Origin: Brevibacterium aurantiacum
Lineage (GTDB): Bacteria; Actinomycetota; Actinomycetes; Actinomycetales; Brevibacteriaceae
Length of the DNA stretch: 64,000 nucleotides
NCBI RefSeq assembly: GCF_900169065.1
Contig: NZ_FXZB01000001.1
Span: 248,001 to 312,000 of the forward strand
Reading direction: 5' to 3'
Shown piece after piece: positions 47,096 through 54,535 of this stretch. The translations under genes and the position numbers were made by a program. Under the pieces are notes generated by a model. That model was not told the DNA's origin. It saw nothing but the letters and a program-made list of their open reading frames with translations, and ran no database searches. Each line of letters starts with the position of its first letter. Position 1 is the stretch's first letter.

Positions 47096-48054
47096 GATTG
47101 TGCCTCCCTGATCTTCTGTACTGCACGCAATCGCACGCTCTTGGCGCGAGGGTTTCTGTCGGCTTCGTCGCTGTCGGCCAGTTCCGCACCGCGGATGATC
47201 TCCGACAGCCACGGCTGGAGCTCTTCGGGAACGACCGGCATGTCCGGCGGCGCCGAGGTGGTGGTTCCGGCGCGGAAGATCTTCTTGACAATCGTGTCCT
47301 CAAGGGACTGGTAGGACTCGATCACGGCCACTCCCCCGAGGTGGAGTGCCTGCAGCGCCTCCGGGAGCGCGGTCCGCAGCACTCCGAGTTCGTCGTTGAC
47401 CTCGATGCGCAGAGCCTGGAATGTGCGTTTTGCCGGGTGAGACTTCTTCTTCGTCTGCGGAAGGACTCGGCTGAGCATCGCTGCCAGCTGCTGCGAGGTC
47501 TCCCACGGTGTGGTCTCACGGTCGGTGACGATGATGTTCGCGATCCGGCCCGCCATCTTCTCTTCCCCGTATTCACGGAGAATGCGGCGCAGTTCGGCTT
47601 CGGAATAGGTGGCCAGCACCTCGGCGGCGGTGAGGGACTGGGTTCGATCCATCCTCATGTCCAAGGGGGCCGGACGGGAGTAGGAGAACCCACGCTCGTC
47701 CTCGTCCAGCTGCAGGGAGGAGACCCCGAGGTCGAGGAGGACCGCGCTGATGCGGTCGACGCCGAGGTCGTCAAGGATCTCTGGGATCTCGTCATCGACG
47801 GCATGGACGATGTCGGTCCGGTCGGCGAAGGGAGCGAGCCGCTTCGTGGCGATGTCGATGGCCTGGGTGTCGCGATCGACTCCGATGAGGTGCACATCGG
47901 GGAAAGCGGTGAGAATGGCTTCCGAATGTCCGCCCATTCCCAGGGTTCCGTCCACGACGATCGGCGCGTAGCCATTGTCCCTGGCGGCCTGGACCCCGAC
48001 TCCGATGAGCTCGACCACGCGCTCCAAGAGGACCGGTACGTGCTGGTCGTTCAT
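47092..48054 (-). CDS. rsmH: 16S rRNA (cytosine(1402)-N4)-methyltransferase
   Basis: A 320-residue SAM-dependent methyltransferase that methylates N4 of C1402 in the ribosomal P site. It has the N-terminal HVPVLLERVVELI box and the SAM loop DGTLGMGGHSEAIL. DLGVSSLQLDEDERGFSY is the catalytic-site block. The start MNDQHVPVLLE at 48054 is set by the family N-terminus. It is second in the dcw operon; a 166-bp gap with a small hairpin separates it from mraZ. Confidence 0.96.
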   Translation of the reverse strand: MNDQHVPVLLERVVELIGVGVQAARDNGYAPIVVDGTLGMGGHSEAILTAFPDVHLIGVDRDTQAIDIATKRLAPFADRTDIVHAVDDEIPEILDDLGVDRISAVLLDLGVSSLQLDEDERGFSYSRPAPLDMRMDRTQSLTAAEVLATYSEAELRRILREYGEEKMAGRIANIIVTDRETTPWETSQQLAAMLSRVLPQTKKKSHPAKRTFQALRIEVNDELGVLRTALPEALQALHLGGVAVIESYQSLEDTIVKKIFRAGTTTSAPPDMPVVPEELQPWLSEIIRGAELADSDEADRNPRAKSVRLRAVQKIREAQS

Positions 48055-48165
48055 AGGTGAGTCCTTCGTGGGTGGTGGTCGTGGGGGTGAAACGCTGGAG
48101 CCAGAACCTTGTCCGCCGCTGCCCTGGCACCGGGGAAGTGTGTCAGGACTGCCGAGCTTCGGAAA

Positions 48166-48180
48166 CGGGGAAGTTCCCCG
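48166..48180 (-). other. Compact hairpin between mraZ and rsmH
   Basis: CGGGGAAGTTCCCCG is followed on the minus strand by TTTCCG. Its position in the mraZ-rsmH gap would suit partial termination after mraZ, but the stem is short. Confidence 0.35.
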
Positions 48181-48220
48181 AAACTCGAACACGGCGGGCA
48201 AGGATCAAACCCGAGCAGAA

Positions 48221-48652
48221 TCAGATCACTCCGGGGATCACCTCGTTCTCACGTTCAGCGAATGCCTGCTGAGCGCCGACCAGGTAGTTGTCCCATGTCG
48301 GTGAGTCCCAGATCTCGACGCGGTTGCCCATGCCGATCACTGCCACTTCCCGATCAAGTGATGCGTACTGCCGCAATATGTTCGGAACCGTGATGCGTCC
48401 CTGTTTGTCCGGTTGGTCCGCAAAGGCCGCCGACAGGAACACACGCTGGTAATCGCGGGCTTCCTTATTCGTCTTCGGCGCGTTCTGGATTCGCTCATGC
48501 TCGGCTTCGAACTCCGTGGTGGGGAACAGGGTGAGGCAGTTCTCCTGTCCACGGGTCAGTACGAGACCGGGCGAAAGCTCCTCCCGGAACTTTGCGGGCA
48601 GGATGAGCCGACCTTTGTCGTCGAGCTTCTGCAAATGAGTGCCCAAGAACAT
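48221..48652 (-). CDS. mraZ: Transcriptional regulator MraZ
   Basis: A 143-residue protein with two SpoVT-AbrB-type half-barrels, each with a DxxGR motif (KLDDKGRLILPAKFRE near residue 10; DKQGRITVPNILRQ near residue 85). MraZ forms ring-shaped oligomers that bind closely spaced TGG-type repeats upstream of the dcw operon and usually repress it. The ATG follows GAAAGGGGTGAGACGAC. Candidate boxes lie 51-66 nt upstream, with a mirror set toward moxR. Confidence 0.97.
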   Translation of the reverse strand: MFLGTHLQKLDDKGRLILPAKFREELSPGLVLTRGQENCLTLFPTTEFEAEHERIQNAPKTNKEARDYQRVFLSAAFADQPDKQGRITVPNILRQYASLDREVAVIGMGNRVEIWDSPTWDNYLVGAQQAFAERENEVIPGVI

Positions 48653-48702
48653 GTCGTCTCACCCCTTTCGAAACCCAATTGGCTCCGATAGCAACCACAG
48701 TA

Positions 48703-48718
48703 CTCCACTTCCCTCCAC
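48703..48718 (-). promoter_or_regulatory. MraZ-box pair in the mraZ promoter
   Basis: On the minus strand this reads GTGGAGGGAAGTGGAG, two GTGGAG units with a 10-bp period, matching the one-turn spacing of known MraZ boxes. A -10-like TAGATT lies just upstream (minus strand). Confidence 0.65.
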
Positions 48719-48778
48719 CTAATCTAGTATCTGACCCCATTGCGGTCTCATTGACCTATAAAAGCCCAGGTCAGATAG

Positions 48779-48794
48779 GTGGAGGAAAGTGGGG
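48779..48794 (+). promoter_or_regulatory. Mirror MraZ-box pair facing moxR
   Basis: GTGGAGGAAAGTGGGG is nearly identical to the box pair on the mraZ side and has the same 10-bp period, but points the other way. Both pairs are preceded by GGTCAGATA in their own direction (inverted arms 48728-48736 and 48769-48777). The intervening DNA is the divergent promoter. Confidence 0.6.
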
Positions 48795-48935
48795 AAAATT
48801 TCCGATCGGCGCGTCGAACGGGGGTTTCAAAGGGGCCATTTCGGGTCTTTTCGGCTTCCAGGTCCCCATCTGCTCGGATCGTGCCAGACCCTCAGATCCC
48901 TGACTTCCCGGGGAAGTTCGCGGTGTCGAGCCGTA

Positions 48936-49037
48936 CGGGGAGGAAAGTGGGGAGGGAAATGGGGAGGAAAGTGGGGGTCCCGGTGGAGCGAAGTGGGGAG
49001 GAGTGTGGGGAGGGAAGTGGGGAGCGAAGTGGAGGGG
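48936..49037 (+). repeat. Array of TGGGG units with mostly 12-bp period in the moxR leader
   Basis: TGGRG units (TGGGG or TGGAG) start at 48948, 48960, 48972, 48984, 48994, 49006, 49018 and 49030, plus a degenerate unit near 48936. Spacing is 12 bp except one 10-bp step. The usual unit is AGTGGGGAGGGA. The array is G-rich on the coding strand, with many G3-G4 runs that could form G-quadruplexes in DNA or leader RNA. It lies in the 483-bp mraZ-moxR gap. The peptide-like frame through it (repeating GKWG) is not regarded as a gene. Confidence 0.85.
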
Positions 49038-49135
49038 GCCGGCGGATGAGTGTGGGAACAGCTGCGCAGGTGCGGAAAGTGCGGCCCGAAGACACCTATG
49101 TGGATGCTGGGGTCGGGATAGGGGACAATGGGATC

Positions 49136-50125
49136 ATGTCGATCAGCCAAGAAGGTACACAGACCAATTCCGTGATCGGTGCCGAGCACATCGAATGGGT
49201 GCAGCAACTCACCTCACGGGCACGCACAGCAATGAACGCCGTCCTCGAAGGCAAGGACGAAGCCGTCGGACTGTCGCTGATAGCGCTCCTGGCAGGGGGC
49301 CATGTCCTCCTTGAGGACGTGCCCGGAGTCGGGAAGACTCTGCTGGCTCGGGCCATGGGCAAAGTCGTCGACGGTTCTGTGAGGCGCATCCAGTTCACTC
49401 CCGACCTGCTCCCGACAGACGTCGTCGGTGTGAACCTGTTCAACCAGGAGACCCGTCACTTCGAATTCCGCCAGGGTCCGGTGTTCGCCAATATCGTCAT
49501 CGCCGATGAGATCAACCGCGCCTCCCCCAAAACCCAGTCTGCGATGTTGGAGTGCATGGCCGAGGGGCAGGCCACCATTGACGGTGAGACCTACCAGATG
49601 CCCTCGCCATTCATCGTCGTCGCTACTCAGAACCCGATCGACATGGAAGGCACGTACGCCCTTCCCGAAGCGCAGCGCGACCGCTTCATGACTCGCATCT
49701 CCCTTGGCTACCCCAATACTGCTGACGAAATCGACCTGCTCGACAACCAGATCGAGCATGATCCGCTCTCCAGTGCGACTCCGGTCACCAGCCTTGAGCA
49801 GATCAACCAGGCCCGAGGAATCGTCCGACATGTCAGTGCAACCCGAGAGCTGCGCGAATACATCGTCTCCATCCTCCATGCCAGCCGAAACGACGAGGCT
49901 ATCCTCCTCGGCTCCTCCCCCCGCGGCGGTGTCCACCTCCTCCGTGCGGCCAAGGCTCGCGCCGCGCTTTCGGGACGCACCTTCGTGACCCCGGACGACA
50001 TCCAGGCGTTGGCTCCCTACATCCTGGCTCACCGAATCATCCCGCGCGATGGCGACGACTCCGAGCTGGCAGCCGAGCTGGTCGGACGGCTCCTGGCCCG
50101 AGTGCCCATTTCGACGGTTCAGTGA
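49136..50125 (+). CDS. MoxR-family AAA+ ATPase
   Basis: A 329-residue AAA+ chaperone-like ATPase. Walker A is GVGKTLLARAMG, Walker B is IVIADEINRASPKTQSAMLE, sensor 1 is VVATQNPIDMEGTYALPEAQRDRF, and a C-terminal lid follows. MoxR proteins pair with DUF58 (von Willebrand-like) proteins, as here. The start MSISQEGTQ at 49136 is used. An in-frame ATG at 49046, with GGAGGGGG upstream, would add 30 residues and is a serious alternative. The gene diverges from mraZ and is first of three. Confidence 0.92.
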   Translation: MSISQEGTQTNSVIGAEHIEWVQQLTSRARTAMNAVLEGKDEAVGLSLIALLAGGHVLLEDVPGVGKTLLARAMGKVVDGSVRRIQFTPDLLPTDVVGVNLFNQETRHFEFRQGPVFANIVIADEINRASPKTQSAMLECMAEGQATIDGETYQMPSPFIVVATQNPIDMEGTYALPEAQRDRFMTRISLGYPNTADEIDLLDNQIEHDPLSSATPVTSLEQINQARGIVRHVSATRELREYIVSILHASRNDEAILLGSSPRGGVHLLRAAKARAALSGRTFVTPDDIQALAPYILAHRIIPRDGDDSELAAELVGRLLARVPISTVQ

Positions 50126-50129
50126 CCAC

Positions 50130-51278
50130 ATGCGTCTGAGCACCTCAGGAATCATCTTCGTCCTCGCCGGGGCGGCACTGATCGTGACCGCCTATCGGTT
50201 CTCGCTGCCCGGGCTGCTGCCTGCGGGGATTCTGCTTCTTGCGCTGGTCTTCCTCTCGGCACTGCTGATCACCTGGGGAACCAGGCGTGTTTCGATCACT
50301 CTGCGCACAGGGCTGCCCACCGTGGCGCTGCCTCAGTCCAGAGACCGCTACCCGCTTGCCCACGAGGGAAAAGAGGTCGAGGTCGAGGCTCTGGTGACGA
50401 ACACCGGGCGTCTGGCGATCCCGGCCTCGACGATCGACTTCGTGGCGGCCGAAGGATTCGGCGATTCCACGGTCGGACAGGTCCCTCCGCTGGCTCACGG
50501 CGCCTCTCAGACGGTCTTGACGTCCTTCACCCCGCATCGTCGGGGTCTGAGCGGAGTTCAGACCGTTCTCATCACTGTCTCGGGTCCCTTCGGCCTCGTC
50601 ACAAGGAAGAAGAAGGTGATCGCCGGTCACCCTGTTGCAGTATCGGTGCCCATCCTTCCGGCACGGATCCCCTCCGACTCGGCGATCAGACCAGCCCGAC
50701 TCGACGATGGCAAGTCTCGTCCGGGCCACACAGCTCGAGACTTCCACACCCGGGAATACGTCCCGGGAGACGACCTCAGACACGTCCATTGGCCGAGCAC
50801 CGCGAAGTCCGGTGAGCTCATGGTCCGACACGAAGCCGACGAGGAGACGCTCTATGCGCTCATCGTCGTCGATCTCAAGGGTGAGGGCGAACGTCCGGAC
50901 TCCCTCGAGATCGAATTCCTCCTTGCCGCAGCCGCAGCAGCCGGAACGGCGTTCCTGCGTGCAGGCTACGAGGTCTTCGTCGTTGCACCCGGCCATCAGA
51001 TCAGGTTCAAAGGACAACGCGATATCGACCGACTGCGATTGCTCACCGCCCTCGTCGAGGCCGGCAGAGTGCAACTTCCTGCCCATGACAATCCCAACCA
51101 CATCCTCATCTGTGCCGTCGACGACGCTCGTGGGCAGGAGCTGGCCGCACAGTTCTCCCGCCGCGTGCCGGTGACCGTCCGCAGCCTCGATGACATCAAT
51201 GACCTGACGATGGTGGGTCTGAGCGAGGACCTGCCCGAATCATGGACCGCGTTCGATTCGAAGCGGGTGAAGCGATGA
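50130..51278 (+). CDS. DUF58 domain-containing protein
   Basis: A 382-residue protein with two N-terminal membrane helices (about 6-24 and 28-48). An Ig-like stretch precedes the DUF58 core, with its signature YVPGDDLRHVHWPSTAKSGELMVRH (about residues 208-232) and a vWA-like fold after it. DUF58 proteins are presumed MoxR partners in assembling or activating other proteins. It starts 4 nt after moxR and overlaps the next gene by ATGA. Confidence 0.9.
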   Translation: MRLSTSGIIFVLAGAALIVTAYRFSLPGLLPAGILLLALVFLSALLITWGTRRVSITLRTGLPTVALPQSRDRYPLAHEGKEVEVEALVTNTGRLAIPASTIDFVAAEGFGDSTVGQVPPLAHGASQTVLTSFTPHRRGLSGVQTVLITVSGPFGLVTRKKKVIAGHPVAVSVPILPARIPSDSAIRPARLDDGKSRPGHTARDFHTREYVPGDDLRHVHWPSTAKSGELMVRHEADEETLYALIVVDLKGEGERPDSLEIEFLLAAAAAAGTAFLRAGYEVFVVAPGHQIRFKGQRDIDRLRLLTALVEAGRVQLPAHDNPNHILICAVDDARGQELAAQFSRRVPVTVRSLDDINDLTMVGLSEDLPESWTAFDSKRVKR

Positions 51279-53626
51279 GCACCGACACACGTGAGAGCAC
51301 CGAGAAGCAGTCTCCCGCCTTGCTCGAGGCCTGCACCGTATTTGTGGCCATGGTCTTGGCCGCCGTCGGACTCTCGGCCGTCTTCTCCGACTTCGCCTGG
51401 CTTCCCCCCGTCCTCATCTCGATCTTCCTCATCGTCATCGTCGGGGCGATCTTCCGCAGCATCCCGGTCCTCCGAGCCACTGGTGCGGCCGTCATCGCGC
51501 AATGCCTCGTGGGGCTCATCGCAGTTCTCGTACTCTGTGCACCCAGCACGCTGATCCTCGGCGTCATCCCCACCGGCAGCTCTTTCACCAGTGTGATCGA
51601 TCTGCTGTCCTCCGGGGTCAGCGATCTGTACGCCACGGTTCCGCCGGCTCCGAGCACTCCCGGTTTCACCACGATGCTGACCATCGCGTTCACTCTGATC
51701 ACCATCCTCATCGACGGCCTCGTCTGCGACCTCAAAGCTCCCAAGGTCAGCGGTGTTCTGCTCTTGGTGCTCTGGATGATCCCCGTGTTCTTCGCTCCCA
51801 CCCAGGTGCAGTGGTGGCATGTGGTCGCGATCTTGGCGGCCTTCCTCATCCTCATGCTCAGCCCGTATCTCCCAGCAGCGAAGTGGCGCGGCGGTCTGAC
51901 CGCGACCGTGGCCGGAGCTGTGGCCGTTGCCATCGGCATCGGGCTCCCCGTGCTGCTTCCGGAGGTGCCGTCGCTGCCCAATCGCGCGGCAAGCGACAAG
52001 GGCGACCTCACCGTGACGAACCCGTTCCTCGATCTGCGTGCTGATCTGGGCGACCGTGACGACTCGACTCTCTTCGACTACACGAGCACTGAATCGCAGG
52101 GGCAGCCGATCAGGCTGACATCGATCAACTCCTTCGACGGTCAGACCTGGGCACCGACCCCGTTCCCGCTCGATTCGTTTGCGATCGCAAATGAAGGTCT
52201 GCCCTGGCCGCAGGGGCTCCCACGGAGCAAGAACTACAGCCAAGAGCGCATCGACGTCTCTATCACTGACGAATACGATCAGCAGTATCTTCCTTCCCCA
52301 TACGCTCCACAGCAGCCGACAGGTTTGGATCGGCGTTGGATCTATGACGAGAAGTCGCTGACGGTCGTCGGCAATGGTGAGAAGTCCGGTGGGCAGGACT
52401 ACTCGATGGAGTACGTGTCCATCAACCCCGACGTCAAGGACCTGCAGAGTGCAACACCGGTGAACACCAGTGACTTCGAAACCGAACTCGAAGTCCCGGA
52501 CAGTCTGCCCACCAGCGTCAAGGAGACCGCAGAGAAGGTCACTGCGGATGCGGACAACCAGTGGGAAGCCGCTGTGCTGCTCCAAGCCTATTTCCGCAGC
52601 GGTGACTTCGAGTACTCGCTGGATGCCCCGGAAAGGGCCAGCGGAGATGCGATCTCTGATTTCCTCGTCGACAAGAAGGGCTACTGTGTCCAGTTCTCGT
52701 CGGCGATGACGATCATGGCCCGAACCATGGGAATTCCCGCACGCATCGGAGTCGGCTTCGGTGAGGGAAGCAAGTCAGGTGAGGGCTACGAGGTCAGCAT
52801 GCAGGATTCGCATGCATGGCCGGAACTGTACTTCGAAGGCGCCGGGTGGGTTCGGTTCGAACCCACTCCAGGTGGACCCGCCGGTGACCCGCCTAAGTGG
52901 TCGGTCGCCAGCGGCAGCACCGATGGTGACTCCGAAGAGGATTCCGAAGAGTCCTCCTCACCCTCAGAGGAGCCCACAGACGGCGCCGAAGAGTCCGAGG
53001 CAACGGAGTCGGAGAGCTCCAGCGAAGAGACCTCAGCTGCGGGAGAGCCTGCCGGTGCGAGTATCGGCAAGTACCTCTGGGCAGGTCTCATCGTTTTGGT
53101 GATCCTGCTGCTCGCGGCGATCCCCGCGCTGTGGAGGCTGATCCTTCGTCGTCGTCGCACAAGCGATCCCAAGCAGCTCGAAAAGGTCTGGACCGAGGTG
53201 CGAGCGCTGTCGACCGACTACGGTCAGAGCCTTGACCCGAGCAAGACGCTGAGGTTCAACGAACTCGTGCTGGCCAGCAGGGCCCAAGGCGGGACCGAAG
53301 AGCCTGACAGCTCCTCTGCAGAGTCTGATTCCGGCGCTGACTCAGTCTCCTCGGGAACCCGAGGAGACTCCGGGGATCAATTCACCGCGCTGCGCAGCCC
53401 AGCTCCCCCAGCGGGTACACGCACTGCCGGCGATGACACCGCCCTGTCAGCCTTCGTTGATGCCCTTGAGGCGCACCGCTACGGCGGCAGTGAACAGAGC
53501 ATCTCGTCAACTGAGGTCAGTGCCCTCATCGACGAGGTCAGGTCCGATCTGTCGGCCAATGCCACACCCGGCAGTCGGATCACCGCCCGCATCTGGCCGG
53601 CCAGCATCTTCAATCCGCCTCGCTGA
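51275..53626 (+). CDS. Transglutaminase-like membrane protein (DUF3488/TgpA type)
   Basis: A 783-residue protein. About six N-terminal helices (residues 22-235) precede an extracellular region with a transglutaminase-like core. The catalytic Cys471 is in GYCVQFSSAMTIMART, the His513 is in DSHAWPELYF, and the third position is Glu in GWVRFEPTPGG where many family members have Asp. A Ser/Glu-rich linker, another helix (about 607-627) and a cytoplasmic DUF4129-like tail follow. It completes moxR-DUF58-TgpA. Its substrate is unknown; position opposite mraZ suggests a wall or envelope link. Confidence 0.88.
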   Translation: MSTDTRESTEKQSPALLEACTVFVAMVLAAVGLSAVFSDFAWLPPVLISIFLIVIVGAIFRSIPVLRATGAAVIAQCLVGLIAVLVLCAPSTLILGVIPTGSSFTSVIDLLSSGVSDLYATVPPAPSTPGFTTMLTIAFTLITILIDGLVCDLKAPKVSGVLLLVLWMIPVFFAPTQVQWWHVVAILAAFLILMLSPYLPAAKWRGGLTATVAGAVAVAIGIGLPVLLPEVPSLPNRAASDKGDLTVTNPFLDLRADLGDRDDSTLFDYTSTESQGQPIRLTSINSFDGQTWAPTPFPLDSFAIANEGLPWPQGLPRSKNYSQERIDVSITDEYDQQYLPSPYAPQQPTGLDRRWIYDEKSLTVVGNGEKSGGQDYSMEYVSINPDVKDLQSATPVNTSDFETELEVPDSLPTSVKETAEKVTADADNQWEAAVLLQAYFRSGDFEYSLDAPERASGDAISDFLVDKKGYCVQFSSAMTIMARTMGIPARIGVGFGEGSKSGEGYEVSMQDSHAWPELYFEGAGWVRFEPTPGGPAGDPPKWSVASGSTDGDSEEDSEESSSPSEEPTDGAEESEATESESSSEETSAAGEPAGASIGKYLWAGLIVLVILLLAAIPALWRLILRRRRTSDPKQLEKVWTEVRALSTDYGQSLDPSKTLRFNELVLASRAQGGTEEPDSSSAESDSGADSVSSGTRGDSGDQFTALRSPAPPAGTRTAGDDTALSAFVDALEAHRYGGSEQSISSTEVSALIDEVRSDLSANATPGSRITARIWPASIFNPPR

Positions 53627-53642
53627 GCCACCTGACTGCCCC

Positions 53643-53681
53643 GACGCTGCCCCGGATGCCCCACGCATCCGGGGCAGCGTC
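53643..53681 (+). terminator. Strong terminator after the transglutaminase operon
   Basis: A 17-bp perfect stem (53643-53659 with 53665-53681, GACGCTGCCCCGGATGC) has a 5-nt loop. It starts 16 nt after the stop. Confidence 0.85.
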
Positions 53682-53707
53682 GTCTGAGGCAGCGGGCAAG
53701 AGCGCAG

Positions 53708-53765
53708 TTCTGCCGATGAGTGTGCACTTCTGCTGACAAGTGTGGTTCCTGCCCCTGCGTGCAGA
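53708..53765. repeat. Degenerate ~20-bp tandem repeat
   Basis: TTCTGCCGATGAGTGTGCAC and TTCTGCTGACAAGTGTGG, then a third TTCCTGCCCCTGCGTGC, start at 53708, 53728 and 53746. They lie in the 368-bp gap between the transglutaminase and DUF3040 genes. Confidence 0.6.
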
Positions 53766-53840
53766 GACACACGCGATTACCACGTCGTGTGTCGGACAAG
53801 TCCTGCAGGGGCCGACGCATGGAGCCAGAGCGAGTCTACG

Positions 53841-53895
53841 GGTCCATACACCGTCGCTACCGGTTCATACGCGGTCGCTAGGGACTCACACGCAC
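53841..53895. repeat. 21-bp tandem repeat, 2.5 copies
   Basis: Copies begin at 53841, 53862 and 53883 with pattern GGTxCATACxCxGTCGCTAxx; the third copy is partial. The same convergent gap also holds an inverted repeat ACACACG / CGTGTGT (53767-53792). I see no gene in the gap. Confidence 0.65.
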
Positions 53896-53901
53896 ACGAA
53901 A

Positions 53902-53926
53902 AAGCGCCCTCGAGACGAGGACGCTT
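53902..53926 (-). terminator. Terminator after the DUF3040 gene
   Basis: On the minus strand the 11-bp stem AAGCGTCCTCG / CGAGGGCGCTT (one G-U pair in RNA) has a TCT loop and is followed by TTTCG, a classical intrinsic terminator 69 nt after the stop. Confidence 0.8.
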
Positions 53927-53994
53927 CGTTGGTGCGCGTTGGTGTGATCAGCAGTTGTCGGAGGGAATCTGCTCAGCCGGGGACGGCCGTGCAA

Positions 53995-54405
53995 TCATTC
54001 TCCGCGCTGGCGCTTCTCCCACCGGTCTTCGATGCGGTTCATGAAACCTGACGGGCCCTTCGCCTCAGGCTTGGGACCATTCGACGGCTGTGCACGCTTC
54101 GCTTTGTCGCCGATCTGACGCGGCCGACTGAAGGCCCAGTACATACCGGCAACCATGAGACCGAATCCGACGACGCCGAGGATGATCCACCATGCGGTGT
54201 TCGCGACCATCGAGATGGCGAAGATCGTCGCGGCAAGCCCGACCAGCGTGACCAGAATGCCCACCACGAATCGCTTCGCGGAGAAGCCTGGACCATTGGC
54301 GGCTGCCTGTGTTTCGGAAATATTGCGTGCGAAACGTGGGTCTTCACTGCGCAGCTGCTTCTCCAACTGATCGAGCAGCTGCTGTTCGTGATCGGAGAGT
54401 GGCAT
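53995..54405 (-). CDS. DUF3040 membrane protein
   Basis: A 136-residue small membrane protein. MPLSDHEQQLLDQLEKQLRSEDPRFA is the DUF3040 hallmark, and two membrane helices follow (about 50-72 and 77-97). The tail is basic and Pro-rich. Function is unknown. DUF3040 genes lie near mraZ and dinB in many actinobacteria. The start at 54405 matches the family. Confidence 0.92.
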   Translation of the reverse strand: MPLSDHEQQLLDQLEKQLRSEDPRFARNISETQAAANGPGFSAKRFVVGILVTLVGLAATIFAISMVANTAWWIILGVVGFGLMVAGMYWAFSRPRQIGDKAKRAQPSNGPKPEAKGPSGFMNRIEDRWEKRQRGE

Positions 54406-54535
54406 CTCGAACCCCCGTTTCCTTACTCTGGCCTGATGACACAATCATAGTCTCTGAACCCTGAAAAAACATCTTGAGGACCTTTGCATCCCCCGGATTC
54501 TCACCACGTCCTCAGACTATGGCGCACCTCACCGC

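Noticed and set aside
48789-49049. An 86-codon plus-strand frame ending in GGKWGGKWGGKWG repeats
   Set aside because: The peptide repeats simply reflect the 12-bp DNA array. It lacks a ribosome site and overlaps the moxR leader, so I treat the array as regulatory or structural DNA.
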